Source of the DNA: Amphirosellinia nigrospora
Taxonomy: Eukaryota; Ascomycota; Sordariomycetes; Xylariales; Xylariaceae
Reading direction: 5' to 3'
Length of the DNA: 64,000 bases
NCBI GenBank assembly: GCA_004123355.1
Contig: SCHM01000004.1
Span: forward strand, 3,008,316-3,072,315
Shown here: piece by piece, positions 37,560-51,506 of the stretch
Numbering within the stretch: position 1 is the stretch's first letter
How the letters are laid out: each line of letters opens with the position of its first letter
Notes under the pieces: model-generated
The model's input: the letters and a program-made list of their open reading frames with translations, nothing else
Database searches by the model: none
Told to the model about the DNA's origin: nothing
Program-made: the position numbers and the translations under genes

Positions 37560-38954
37560 AGCCCGATGTGAGACTATCATTAGGAGAAAAGGACAAATTA
37601 GATGTCGTCAGTAGCTCTCCGGTCAAGAAGAGGCATTGCACGCTAGGAGGGTCGCCAGCTGAGTCATACTATAAATGCAATGCCTCAATAATTCGGTATT
37701 CAGATATCTCAAACACTCAGGTGCCGGTTGACATCGGGACACCTATTGGAAACCTTATGGAAGATTTCATTTCAGCAGTATGCAAGCTGCAAGAGATATG
37801 CATATATCGATGTAACCCCAAGGGGGTCAAGGTCCTTCTAACTTGGGAAGTACATGTACTATTACATCATAACATAGGTACATGTATGTATGTAGGGTCC
37901 TGGGCAGAGCTGTGGGCAACAAACCTAGACTAATATCTCCTAGCAAACAACTTTAGATACCCTACCGTAGGTATGATCAAATCGCGTGACATCACCTATT
38001 GTGAGTTCTGGAACTTTTATCTTGAACTCTCTAGTGGGCGTGATAATTACAGCTAATACGCAACAGCTTCAACTTCTCAAACAAATGACTAAATACTAAG
38101 GACAGATACATATAAATGCCCAAGGATCTGATCCTAGTCGAGCAGAATTCCTCTAGACTAGATAGGGCCGAGTATCGTACTCTTATGGCGCCATTACAAA
38201 AAAGTGCTAGTCAAGGCTATCTACCAAGAGGTTGCCCCCCACGTGGGAGTCGTTTCACTGAGGAATAGAGAAGTTATCTTCTCAGATATCCCGAACGTCA
38301 CTATCTCAGAATGATAACGAAGCGTATACTGTTTACAGTTGCAGGAGCGGAGCAATCTCTATACCCAAAGCGACCTGTACTTAAGAAGTTCGGCTACAGA
38401 ATTGCGCCGAACCCGGCGACTAAAGATTAAAAGAATCGCCTCATTATAAATTCAGTAGTATAATACACAAAATCATGAGGTTAATTCATGTGGCCATGAT
38501 GTATATCCCTATTGAGCCATTGCTCATCAAGATACCAGGCCATGCATAGTATCTACACAGAACAAAACACACATGTATGACCGGGTTTTCTGAGACACAT
38601 TGTCTTGTAATGGTGTAGAATTCCAAGCCCGAAAAGAAATCTATCCGGGTATCAAGCAAACCGAGGACAACTCTACAAAGATATATCGCCGCCATTCATC
38701 CATGCCATAAAGGTCCACCGCTGGTCCAGTCTAAGTGCAAGTATTTGAATCATACGCTCTACCTCCAGTGGAAGCCAGTCTGTCCATTCTGTCAGACCGT
38801 ACAGTTCGCGCCTTCTGTCGCCTCGCCTGGCAAGAAGCCTGGAGCGACCCCAGGGCGATGTATAAGGTGTCATTAGATACGATTAAGGGTAATCGAATGT
38901 ATAGGGTGTGTGTATTAGTGTCGAGCATCGTAAACAGATTTCGTGATTATTAGA
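37560..38954. other. Intergenic, nothing recognised
   Basis: A 121-codon plus-strand frame (37568-37933) begins 9 bases from the monooxygenase start on the opposite strand and has no motif. The region carries the monooxygenase promoter on its left and the cyclin 3' end on its right. Confidence 0.4.
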
Positions 38955-40435
38955 TTACTCCGTTGCAGGCGTAGGACGTGACCGCTGGGCGACAACTTCA
39001 CGCGCGTAGAACTCGACAAGCATAGTGGCGTATGCTTCTAAATCTTCGACTGGCACACAGAGTCGAAAGTCGTTGAGAAGGAGGAATTGCAGTTCAAGAT
39101 GATTGAGCTCAGCGAGAGGTAAGCCGCCGACCTAGCCTTGGTTAGTAACTCGTTCCATGTAAGATGATAACTGATCCATCATACCTTAGCGTATCGAGAG
39201 TTGGTATAGAAAACATCGGAAAAGAACTTGCTTGCACAAGTGACTCCCGCGATAATCAACCGGTGGATGTTGAAGCTATCTACAACAAAGTATGTAGCTG
39301 GAGAAGTAGCCAACTCTGCCTTGTTTACGGCCTCTTTCTCGTCGTCGTCCGCAAGGTCACAGTCTGCTTCATCAGCATGGGGACCCCGCACTACAGTACC
39401 CTGCTCCCTGGTAGAATTTGCATCACTTGGGGCACTTTGTGGCTGTGTGCGCTGAGTCTGGAGCTGCCGCCTTGCTTCCTCTGCCTCCACCACTAGATTT
39501 ACCCGCTCTGTCATCCTGTCAAAGTAGACAAGCAAGCTTAAGAAAACCTCATAAGTTGTAGGACAATATTTGTGGATTCTGCTTAAGTAGCTCAGAATCG
39601 TAATAGCGGGCACATTCTTTCCGTGGAAAGCTAGCACAGAGCTACTTAATGGACTCATTGAAGAGCCATCATTGTTATGGTTGGCAGCTGTTTGTTGGTG
39701 TGTCGCGTTCCTGTTCAGGGCATCATGTTGTAGATCGTTTGTAGTTGTGATTTTGGTCAAAAGTGCTGCAACCATCTCAATGATGTCTCCAATAGGCATA
39801 CCACTGATCTCATACTTCATAGCTTGTAGAGGTGGATCGTTCAATATCCCAGGCCCATTGCCACCATTCATGAGATCGGCCCTTGCCAGGCTCTGAATGT
39901 GGGCTAGATCACGAACAACTATAGTATGACCTTGTTGTGGGGCCGAAGCATTGTAGGCTGGAGAGGTTGCAGTGGGGGAATTCGAAGCGCTGGATTCGGG
40001 CGATGGTTGCTGTCGTGCTATTGTAGTGGTCGAGGCGACTCCAGACGCAGCATTATGTGTGTTAGGTGCCATGTAGGCGGGAAAAGTATTGCTGTCCCGA
40101 GCTGCTTCGCGAGCAGAAGGCGGGTTCGATGACGACGAATCAGGCGGAGAAGGAAATCGCGAGGCGCCGTCTGTAGATGGTAGCTGCTTTTGCTCGGCAA
40201 GGGCGTCTGCGGAATCCCAAGGCCGCTTTGAAGGTGTTGTGCTAGATGCTGTGGCTCGGGAGTATGCGGAGGAGGCTGGGGAACGGGTCCTCTGTGAAGT
40301 AGCCTCACGAGGCCGGTTATGATACTCTGATAGATAAGAGTCACGAGTGTGAGAATGCTCGTGCTGTAGCCCTGGCGCTATCATGCTGTGGAATCGCGAA
40401 CGATCCGAGACGAATTCATTAACAATTGCCGCCAT
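38955..40435 (-). CDS. PHO80-like cyclin (PHO85-partner type)
   Basis: A cyclin of the PHO80/PCL group, regulatory subunit of a PHO85-type kinase in phosphate and nutrient signalling. The N-terminal 200 residues are serine, proline and threonine rich and disordered (SPASSAYSRATASSTTPSKR). The cyclin box holds LSYLSRIHKYCPTTYEVFLS, LVYFDRMTERV, FVVDSFNIHRLIIAGVTCAS and KFFSDVFYTNSRYAKV. The second exon gives VGGLPLAELNHLELQFL, the classical end of this box. An insertion of about 60 acidic, glutamine-rich residues splits the box after the first helices, as in other filamentous fungi. Exons are 39185-40435 and 38955-39131, joined in frame with GT-AG. No frame change was seen, so this gene looks intact. 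Confidence 0.9.
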
Positions 40436-43400
40436 AGCACCGTTTCGGGATTATAAGTGGCGGGAGAGGATATTAGAGATCTGTGAGTATTCAACGCGAT
40501 GTTAGTGAAGGTTCTCAATCGTAACGCGCGCAAATACAGTTGATCAGATGGTTCAAGTGAGACTTGAGTTGGGTTGTCGCAAATAGATTGCTGCACGACG
40601 TGCGGGAGTGGAAAAGAGCAAGACGAGCAACTTCTTGTCGCGATTTAGATAGATAAACGCCGGATCATGCTCCTCACTGTATCGCCTAGGATAAGCAACA
40701 CGATCGGGTCCAGAGCAAGTAAATGGGCGGTTCAAGGTCGATGCCTTTATTTGCCCATTAGAATAGACGACAGATAGACAAGTGCCATCAAAGGTAAACT
40801 GTGGCACATGCTGTTAAATTTTTGGCCGCCTCCTGGCTTGTTGGCTGACAGTAGGTCCCATGGCTAGGCTGCAGGTCGTCACGGCGACGCGGCCACATTT
40901 TAAAATTCTCATAACAAACCGACATTCTCACTTGCAGGCATTTGAGACGACTTCACCACAGCAGATAATGGAAGACGACAGGGACTCCGACGACACCAGC
41001 ATGGATAGATAACCAAAATGGAAGGCCTTGGTACGATTGGTAATGACGTTGCATGACAACAAGGAGGATAGTAGTAAATCTCGAGGCTGCTTACCCGTGC
41101 TAGAAGTGGAATAAAGATGCTGACAGAACGGCTTTCATTTGTAGATTCACCTTTCTCAGCTAGTACCGAAACAGATAATCGGCGACGGTCAGATGCAATC
41201 AATCTAGTATTTCAAGATTGAACTCAGACACGGCGCACTGACAGCGAAGTCAGCTGCGAGAGTAGGAGAATGCCGACGCGCGCAAACGGTACAAGCGGTA
41301 GAGTGAATGGTCGCCTCTGCGTCAACCGGGACCCTGCCAATATTCCAGGTCTTGGGTATCGATTGACTGAACGATGACAACACAGCACAGGCGGGGGTAT
41401 TGCGCCCGTGGTGGAGGGACGTCGACACGGGAGAATGCGCGCGACTCGCCGTGCCAGACGACGTCAATAAATGATGTCGAGTTGAAATCGGGCTATTGAT
41501 GCGGTTCCGACAGGCAGGATTTGGTCTCCGGGAATATGGAAGGTTTAGGAAAAGGAAGAGCAGAAAGTTAAAGTTGGCTGGGGGGTGGTCGGCTGGATTT
41601 GAGTTGCAGACGGTGGTGGCGGCGAGTGAGCAGAGAAGCTCAAAGGTGCTAAATGCGACGAGTTAGCAGGGGTGCGGGTGCCTGAAGTCCAGCACAGATC
41701 CAGTACACTACCTACACTACTGCAAGTAGTGTCATAGGCAGGCGGGCAGGCAGTGGACACTACCAAGGTAAAGTGGAACCCTGTCAATAACACGCACCTT
41801 GCAGCCTCCTGTCAGGTTAGGTACTTGGGCAGTACGTACACTACCAAGTATTGAGTTTAAGATCGAACCCACGTGAAACTGGGCGCATTCACTGCAGCCG
41901 CTACTCTTCCTGCGGCACCTAACCAAAACAAAAATAAAACAAAAAAAGAGGAAACTATAACAGACGGATGAAGAGCACCAGACGATGAAATGTGTAGTAC
42001 GGCCTCGACAACAAGTTTGGGCGGTTTAGGTTGGCTGTGAGGCACAGATATGACATAAATGGATGGGATGGCCCCAAATAAAGCTATCGGCGGCAAAAGA
42101 TGTACCAAGATCCCTTCTTTATACGGCTTGGTCTCGCATGCGGCCCTCCTTATCATGTCCAGTCACCAACGACGAATAAGAACCGGCGACGTGATGAACG
42201 GCGACAACGAATACCTGACGTCCCTGCAATATTATCTTTAGGCGAAAATTGTCAAACGAAATCAGTAGTAAGTAAGTATTGGCGCACAGAATGAAATCAG
42301 GCCGAGAAAGAAGAAATAAGAAGGAGGAGACTCGAGCTCCAACCCACGCTCCGTGTTGGGGGCCAACCTATACAAGTATTAAGTGAGGATGCGCGAAGCG
42401 CGCGCGGGTCATGGTTGGAGGGGCAAAAGGGGTGGGAACGACAGACAGACTGACTGACTGACTGACAGGAACTGGATGACACTGTTGACGTGTTCCTGGG
42501 CCACTGATGAGCGGGCTCCTGAGCGGGAGTCCTGATTCAAGCTCTTCTGTTTCTCCATCGAATCACGGCCCATCGGGAAAAGAGCCCAGACAGAGTCCAG
42601 ACACTTAGCTAGCTTGACAGATCGCCAGACAAGAATGCCTATCCAGATCCCAAAACCCACTTCGGGCTGCGAGTGCCCGCACGTGTTTTTGGGGATGGCC
42701 TATAATAAGCCCGTCAAGAGCCCTGGCCCTGGCAGTGGCTGACCCTTTACTATTGCTCAGTCATATACTTGTATACTGTCCTGCCCTACCAGACCCTACC
42801 AGACCCTACCGTAGTGTAGGTGCCATTACGACCTGGATTGTACATCGAAATCTCATGGTTCATGGTTCGTGGCTCACGGGCCTGCCATCGGCTAGGCATG
42901 GGGTGTGGATTGCGCTATTCCGTTTGAATGGAAATATTGAAGGGTTTGGGACTCTGCCGACCCTGGCCTGGTGCCTTGCGCGTCTGTTACTAAACTAAGG
43001 TGCGCCACTTGCACCACACTAAGGGCCTATACCGGCGCAACCAACTGACTAGCGGTGACCTCGGAGCTATGCAAGTTGATTGGACCGTAACTCCAGCGTA
43101 CGACTTCACAAGCCGGTATTTTATCTTATGATGTTGTTAAATTACTGCTATATCTGCGAATGAAGTTTGACAAATATTATGTCCATTCTGTCTACAAATC
43201 GACCAAATAGGTAGCTGTTACTCTTCCACGTCGCTGATGGAATTGAGTTGGAGTTGGGAGTTGCTCCAGTTTTGCAGCACCACCATCTTTAGTTAACTGA
43301 CATGTATGATATTTCCTCGTTCATGATATTCTATACCACGCGCTTAACTATCTCTCACGGACTCACCGTCTTTAAAGCGGCGCGGCTCCCATTCAAATAA

Positions 43401-43893
43401 ATCGGCAATCATTTGCTTACCACTATTCTAGCGCCATTCTAGCTATGCCTTGCCGCTAGTATATCAAGACTAACTCAGCCGTGCAAGATTTTTACACCAT
43501 TGAGGTCTCCACATCCCAGCTAGTTCGTTTATTTCGAGTGAACGGAGTTGGTGTCGCCGATAACTTCATTCCCATTTCCTATACAAATAACTCACTACTC
43601 GGGTACCTTGGGTACATGTACAGTTGCTATGAAAGTGTAAAGACACATAAATACACGTCCTACTATTTCTTCTTGATAGTGAATGTAGCCTTAGCTCGAG
43701 TCTGCCGTACTGTTATCCAGCCAGGCAATATCTTAGTTGTTTACCATGTGATTTATTTGTATATTCAAGATCTCAAAACCCGGCTGAGGTGGGTAATTAT
43801 GGGTCTGCTATAGGACTGGATTTGGCACGGCTGGTCTAGTCCCAGCCTCGAGGCTATATACACGACTCAAGTCATTATTCAGGGTCCCCTAGT
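40436..43893. other. Long gene-free region upstream of the cyclin
   Basis: Over 3 kb without a recognisable protein. The minus strand has many short ATG frames (for example 40553-40807, 41204-41467 and 41545-41793). This fits a long 5' leader with upstream frames for the cyclin gene, but no proof is available. A GACT microsatellite lies at 42440-42468 and a 10-base repeat CCCTACCAGA occurs two and a half times at 42784-42810. Pyrimidine- and purine-rich tracts are common between 41500 and 42450, as in strong fungal promoters. Confidence 0.4.
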
Positions 43894-44937
43894 TTAGTCA
43901 GGTTCTCGTATCTGTTTAATCAACGGACGCGTGATCAGCATGTGATAATGAATTCGAGCAGAGTTTCCAGAACAGCTTCGAGGCTTCCACAGCCTCCGCC
44001 GATTTGCCGAAACGGGTCTGAGCACTGGTGAATGTGGCGCACCCATAGGAGCATCTGACCTTGGGCATAAGTACATAGTAATGAGGCAATCCCGGCAACA
44101 CGGCATCGGTGAGGTGACACAGTAGCATACTACAATGTTTGAATAAGCAGGTACATATATGTCGACGATGTTTCTACTATCTAGGTGCTGCAATGCTACA
44201 TTTCCCAGTGAGGTTCGATACTCGTAAGCGAGCTCTTGTAAGCTCAATTGAAACAAGGCCCAATCCCCAAATTCGACGATAAGGACCCAACGTGCGCCAC
44301 GACTTTCTCGACCTCCTTGGCGCTTCTCCCGGAGCTCTGGAACCGGCAGTCGTGTATTATTGGCGGTCTCCACGAATCCAAATAGAGACATGCGATCATG
44401 TCGCCACTGATAGCTTCTTATATTGCTGGATATGATTAATGTAGGTAGACGACCGTCCTCGTGTCCATTCACGCAAGTACATGTTTAATGTTGGGTGACT
44501 GTTGCGAATAAATCACAAAACGCCACACGCACTATATACACGAATATTCCATCGCATCTCGCGCTTAGATTCCGATAATATCCCATTAGATTAAGGACTA
44601 CCATTCGTTTGATCGAAGATAGGCGAGCATGGCTGGCTGCTCACCGCTTGATGGTGTGAGTATGCAGCCAAGACACCATGATGTAGGAGGCCGCAAGGAA
44701 AGGGGGCAAAAGATCTCCCATATGCAGCTTCATTGTACTCGTTGGTAGGATTGCCACATATTGCACCGATATCTCCGGCCCGAATAATTTCGGGAGACTG
44801 GATACCGAAAAATGCGTAGATTCGAACCCCCCGATAGAGTAATTTGTGTGGTAAGGTAGGTAACACCTGCAATTGGAAGCTGACTGTATATATCGAACCA
44901 AGAGGAGAATGTCAAAGGGGCGATTGCGGCGAGTCAA
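43894..44937 (-). CDS. Probable protein-coding stretch, unrecognised
   Basis: Two adjoining minus-strand segments look coded rather than random. The upstream one contains GIQSPEIIRAGDIGAICGNP and NEYNEAAYGRSFAPFP; the downstream one contains FGFVETANNTRLPVPELRE and FGDWALFQLSLQELAYEYRT. The frame seems to change inside the first segment near 44700 and in the second near 44130. No ATG is obvious for the first segment. I do not recognise the family, and no signal peptide or clear membrane helix is present. It could be one gene with an intron between the segments or two small genes. It precedes the proteasome gene on the same strand. Confidence 0.35.
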
Positions 44938-44992
44938 CTGGAATTATCTGCAGAGTACGCTGAATTCTTTATTATACAGATAGCCTGATACG

Positions 44993-46060
44993 TCATTTTA
45001 GCAACAAGCCATCGTCCATCGCCGCTTCTCGCCTCTGCTGTCGTACTCCATGCTCGACCCATCTACTAATGCGCACCTTGTACTCCTCATCCGGTAGGTA
45101 TAGATGACGATCGGCGCCTTCTTCGTGAGAACTACCATGCGGATGACACACCGGAACTGCCATCCCACTTGATGGCTTCGCGTAAGGCGCCTTTAACGAA
45201 GTTAACCGCATCCTCCTCCTCCATACCCTCCTTCCAGTGCGCATCGCAGTAACCGTAGATATATGTTGAGCCCGATCCACCAATGGAATAAGCTTGCTTG
45301 TGCAGAGAGCCGCCTAATGGGATCGCGTAAACCTGGCCGCCGTGTCGCTCGTCCCAGCCGGCGATGATAAGACCGCACTATGAAGCAATCAATGTGAGTA
45401 CGTGCTATAGAGCTCTCGGTTCTTCATGTGTAAAGGAGAGTGTGCACACCTCAAGCGGTCCTTGTTGGAGTAGCAGATCTCCTGGAAAATAGCAGCGGCC
45501 GTTTGTGTGGTTGGTGCTTTGCCATTCCGCATAGCAAATAGACCAAGTTGGTACTGCACGATATCGGCAACAGCTGTGTATCAGCGGCTGACCCAGATCG
45601 GCAACACCAGATCGTATCGTGTACTCGTGTAAGTTTATCGGTAACTCGATTCGCAATGTATGCTCCGGTTGTGGTTCTCGAATCGGCGCCTGAGGGGTTC
45701 AAGATTGTAAGTACCAAATATATGGGTAGACAATCGGCCTGCCCAACATACCCAAGATAACACCGTCTTTGAATGTTACAGCCATACTGTAGTTTGTTAG
45801 CTCACAAGGTCGGGATGGTGGTCGTCTGCTCCGTCGAGTAGTGGCATACATCGAAGTACCTAGGCTGGGATGATGTCAGCATTCCCTGCTTTAGAGACGA
45901 CATTCACAAGCTTACTTGACCTCGCCCTTCTTCAGTCTGTCCATATCAACATGGATGCCATCTGGCCGTATTATCATTAGCCCAGTCCCAGATGAGGGGT
46001 CAAGTCCAAGCTCGAGCTGCCCGCACCTTCGTTCAAGACACCTGTTGTAGTGAATTCCAT
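44993..46060 (-). CDS. PRE3: 20S proteasome subunit beta-1 (PRE3 orthologue)
   Basis: Caspase-like catalytic subunit of the 20S proteasome, essential in fungi. The propeptide starts [14 protein letters not shown] and passes through [16 protein letters not shown] to the cleavage site LGTSIMAVTF, where Thr becomes the N-terminal nucleophile. [61 protein letters not shown] and [17 protein letters not shown] follow; the end is [17 protein letters not shown]. Exons by eye: 45916-46060, 45850-45864, 45752-45786, 45451-45689 and 44993-45377. The second is a 15-base micro-exon. At least four single bases appear missing (near 46017, 45373, 45155 and 45118). In so conserved an essential gene this argues for assembly error. 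A short C-terminal extension ends DDGLLLK. Confidence 0.95.
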
Positions 46061-46808
46061 CTTGCAGGATTGTCCGAGAATGCGGTCCGAGGAAGACGTC
46101 GGTTCGTAGTGGTAGTCAGTCCGTGGTGGCGGAAAGTTATTGTGGTTGTTGGAGACTGGGGTAGACGTAGGTCTGTAATGAGCTTCGGCGTCGTTAGAAT
46201 AATGGATTGCATCAAGCTCCGGCCAAGCTCAGGCAGCTCAGACGCGCAGCCTCACGCAGCACCCACTATGCCCACCTATGCCTGCCTGCCTTGGCGGCCG
46301 AGATCGCCCCACAAAGCAGGCTAGTCACGTGTTCTACTATAACATGTACCAAAAGTATTTTTGTACCTCGACGTACATGCAGAGTAGTATTCTCCAAAAT
46401 AATTATCTATGTACCTACCTAGGTAGTTTGTCCGAAGCAGTCAAATAAGCGTCGATGCAGCTTAAGATACAATAACATCATACTAATTAGATCGTGCCGA
46501 GAACGATTCGAAATCCTGGCGCTAGACGACGTACATAACCTACATAGACCTCACTAGGTATGATTACGACGGGTGGGCCTAGCAAAGATAAAGCAAAAAG
46601 ACATCAAAATAGATGATACATGTGTATGTACAATTATGTATTTGACAAGCTATAGGTAATGGGTTTGCCCCTTAATGTACAATGTGGCTCCCAGAACTCC
46701 ATTTCCTCAATATACAATGCGCGCGCTCCCGCTGTGCAATATCCTAAGCTACCTAAGTATGTAGGTAGGACAACTCTTCCCTCAGAGCCCCTTCGGCAGA
46801 GGGGGAGC
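46061..46808. promoter_or_regulatory. Upstream region of PRE3
   Basis: Contains the proteasome promoter and the 3' end of the ERV2-like transcript. GGTGGCGGAAA at about 46119-46129 resembles the yeast proteasome control element GGTGGCAAA with two extra bases. It sits about 60 bases before the start codon, which is close. The match is suggestive only. CCTACCTAGGTAG palindromes near 46412 and 46750 are common low-complexity words in such genomes. Confidence 0.35.
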
Positions 46809-47475
46809 TTATTCCTTCTTATCCAACTTTAAATCTTGAGCCCCAGTCTCTCCAGCCGCCTTTTTGTCATCGCCACATCCGCAGTCATAGAAATCGCCGA
46901 TATTGTTACAGTCGAATATAGGTTTCTCAAGCCTCTGGTTGACCTGATTGTGTACGTGGCATGCCCAGCCGGCAGCGGTGTTGCGCGAGCTGACCTGAGG
47001 GGGAATTTCTTAAGGAGTTGCTGGAAATGACTAGCGCAGTCGCCGCAGGGGTATAATCGGGCGAACAGTTTGATGTAGGTTTTGAGCGCAAGCGAATCTT
47101 CTTCGGTGGGCTTCTCGGGGAATCGGGCCATCATCGTGTGGAACAGTTTCCAGCTGGCGCGACCAAGCTCGGCCCTAGTAGAGAAACGTGATCAGTCAAT
47201 CGTGTATTGACTCGAAAATGGACCGAGAAAGTGAAGAAAAGAACCTACTTGGCGGTCGCGTTCTCAAGCTTTGGTGCTATCGAGCCACCTTCGAGAATAT
47301 TACCGGATAAAGACCCGAAATCTGCGCTTCCTTGGGAATCGGCGTCTCTCGGGACATCTGCATCATGCATGAACCTAGGCGCGCTGCTTATGGAACCGAG
47401 GCTAGAGGTAGTGAAAGAGAGTAGTATAAATGCAGCCACCACTAAGGTGACGAGGATCGTGATATGCCGCGCCAT
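46809..47475 (-). CDS. FAD-linked sulfhydryl oxidase, ERV2-like (ER)
   Basis: An ERV/ALR-family thiol oxidase that forms disulfides and passes electrons through FAD to oxygen. The N-terminus MARHITILVTLVVAAFILL is a signal anchor, placing the enzyme in the ER like yeast Erv2. After an acidic stalk, ELGRASWKLFHTMMARFPEK starts the catalytic domain. YPCGDCASHFQQLL carries the active-site CxxC, and ACHVHNQVNQRLEKP the FAD-binding HxxxN region. CGCGDD near the end supplies further cysteines. Exons are 47249-47475 and 46809-47174. One C is missing from the C run near 47006, so the frame changes there. The protein ends DLKLDKKE at stop 46809, about 195 residues, usual for Erv2. Confidence 0.9.
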
Positions 47476-48478
47476 TGTCCAAGAAGTGAAGGGAGAAAAG
47501 GTTGAGGTTAGAGCGCAACGGCGGGCGCAAATGTGTGGCGATAGAAGCGTTATGCGACGGCCAGTTGGTGATAGGACGCAGATCGTTAGAGTAGGTAGAG
47601 AAATTGAGGATGGTTAAAGAATTGGCGTAAATAAGACGAGACACTTTCGAGACAGTCGAACGATATTCGTTGGGTGAGTCCACTCCCTTTATTAATAAAC
47701 CAGGCGACGGGACGCCTGCAAGTGCTGTAGGTAGGGGTCCTGCACTAGGTAGCTTTTAATAGACTCTGCCATACGGGAGAGTTCCAGAATGACAGGGTTC
47801 CGCCGCACGATAAGGTACAGTGCACTAACCTACTTAAGCAGCATTGGGCTCTAGCGTGTGGCCCACCTCAATGGTGATCCCTGCTTCACATGTGGTTTTG
47901 GCACTACTTATACAACACATTGAGCATCAAACACAAAAAACTAGACGAGCACGCATTAGAGAATTTCGCTTGCTATGATTTATGTTCTTGCCGCATTCCG
48001 TTAAATATAAGCTTCTTCAGGCTTCATAAATCGATTCGGTACTCCTACCACGTAGGTAGATCAAGTTTAAGGACGTAAGATGATGACGACATTCAAGACG
48101 AAATTCCAATGACTTCTACATATATATGACAAGAAGCATATCATCCATTGTTCCATATCTGGCTACAACTGCCTCATTTATGGAAATGTTCCTTCCATTT
48201 CAGGGACGCGCCCCCTCGTATCGTATAACAACAGCCTGATGCTTGCCCGAAAAAGACTCTATCCCCCAGCAACTACCTTGATAGATGAGATACGTCATTA
48301 GCGCCTCGTTGACTCTCAACAAGAAACCTGAAATGATATAGAAATATCCGACAACCTCACATCTGAGACATAATATTCATCCCTAGTTCTTCAAGACATC
48401 CTGTAAATATCTCCTCATCTAGACACCATCAGTTTGTGTATAGATTACCTAAAACGACATCACCTATAGCCCAAGCAC
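47476..48478. promoter_or_regulatory. Divergent intergenic between ERV2-like (-) and GH64 (+) genes
   Basis: Holds both promoters. No further gene is supported. No TATA box could be assigned for either gene with confidence. Confidence 0.4.
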
Positions 48479-49762
48479 ATGCAACCTAGCAACAAAATGC
48501 CGAACTCTCTACAGATAGCCCTGAAAAACAACACCGATTCCGACCAAGTCTTTGCATATATCACCGGTATCGCAATTCAATATGAATGGCAACGCTGCAT
48601 ACTAAAAGCCGATGGCAAAGGATTGTATTTCCCGCAAAACCCATCCAAGATCCTCTCCCGTTAACCGAAGACTGTGCCATCCCACTCGGTGCACCGGGTA
48701 ACACGGTCACGGTAGAAATTCCACAGATAGCCGGTGGCCGAATCTGGATTGCACGGGACGGCAAGCTCACGTTCTTTCTGAACCCGGGTCCAGCGCTCGT
48801 CGAGCCTAGTGTGCTGAACCCGACTGACCCGAACGTAGCCGTGGACTTCGGCTTTTGCGAGTTCACGCTCAATAACGATCAGCTATATGCAAATATCAGC
48901 TACGTGGACTTCGTGCCCAAAGTCCCCATCGCCATCAATCTGACAACAGAGAACGGCCCTGAGCAGGACGTGGCGGGCATGGCCGCTGATGGACTAGAGC
49001 AGCTGGCCGATGGGTTGCGTGAGCAAGCACGCAAAGACGGTGTAAGTTATTCTCGGAGTCAATTTTTGGTTCGATATTTGTCAACTTCCGGAAATACATT
49101 TCTCCTTTTGGACCGAGATCATACCTAGAAGCAACCTCTTTAACCCCTCACAAGTCACACTCAAAACATCCGTAACTGACTCTGAGTGTTATAGTGGCCT
49201 TGGGATAAGCTCATCGTCACAAAAGATGATAAAGCCTTGCGCATTCTAAATGCAACGCACGGGAACGCTGTAGGTGCCAGCTTCGAGGGTTACTTTGAGC
49301 CGTACGTAGAGGCAGTCTGGGCGCGCTCACGAATCCTCCCAAGCTCAGGATCAACACGCAGGCTGCGGCTGGTTTTTTCACGCCATAGTGGAAAAAGATG
49401 AGCTGCTAGTCGGCGACGAGGCATTTAAGAAACCCAACTCGGCCGACATTTTCGGTTGCAACAGTGGCCCGTTTACTACGGGTCCTTCGCCCACGCGCAA
49501 TGCTATTATACCTCGGCTTGCTGCCGCATTTGTCAGATCGGCGTTGCTGGAGGTGGATGACCATCCGTCTTTCCCAGAGACATTCTACCGCCAAGACCCG
49601 ACGAATCACTACGCCCGGCTTGTTCATGATGTTAATCTGGATGGAAAAGGGTATGCGTTTGCATACGATGATGTCCAGCCTGATGGTGGCGATGACCAAT
49701 CAGGGAAAGTGAACGCGGGTGATCCTGTGCTATTTACAGTAACAGTTGGCGGTCCCCGTTGA
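48479..49762 (+). CDS. GH64-family beta-1,3-glucanase
   Basis: A glycoside hydrolase family 64 protein, which cleaves beta-1,3-glucan to short oligosaccharides; about 375 residues. Motifs in order: LQIALKNNTDSDQVFAYITG, CAIPLGAPGNTVTVEIP, GGRIWIARDGKLTFFLNPG, PNVAVDFGFCEFTLN, YANISYVDFV, then DIFGCNSGPF and GKGYAFAYDDVQPDGG near the end. Exons are 48479-49041 and 49195-49762. Two in-frame ATGs (48479 and 48497) precede the domain. No signal peptide is visible, so secretion would be unconventional or a leader exon is missing. One C is missing near 48660 and the frame is disturbed again near 49325. The fold is thaumatin-like with a mixed alpha/beta domain. A role in fungal wall turnover or mycoparasitism is inference. 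Confidence 0.85.
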
Positions 49763-50141
49763 GTCAGTTATTCCTGTGTAGGGTTTGTATACCGCATTTT
49801 AATATCACAGACTTATGATTACATTCTAGATACAAATACGAACTAATTTTACTCGACACATCATGGGTCTTTAAAGTTAGTCTTGGCACTTGGCCCAAGT
49901 CCAAATGCGTCTTCGAAGTCTTGCAGTAAGTAGGCATTATGTCTCAAGACTATTTCGTATCCATTACTTAATCAAGATAAATATTATCGAAGAGTTAGGG
50001 ACACCCTCTACCTCCAAGCAACACTCTTCATTCAATCTCATAGCCTGCCCTTCAATGGCTTATGGTAACCACATTGTATTTAACCTATTGCATCAAGAAA
50101 TATTCCGAATGAAGAGGGTCTCGATTTGCCAGTCAAAGTCT
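49763..50141. other. Convergent intergenic between GH64 and subtilisin genes
   Basis: Both genes end toward this 379-base space. No gene or repeat seen. Confidence 0.5.

Positions 50142-51506
<1,365 letters not shown>

Noticed and set aside
42440-42468. GACT repeat as a CRISPR-like or regulatory array
   Set aside because: It is a plain microsatellite with a 4-base unit and no spacers.
44800-44835. GGTTCGAATC-like B box on the minus strand near 44817
   Set aside because: The flanking bases do not form a T-stem, and the segment lies in protein-like text.
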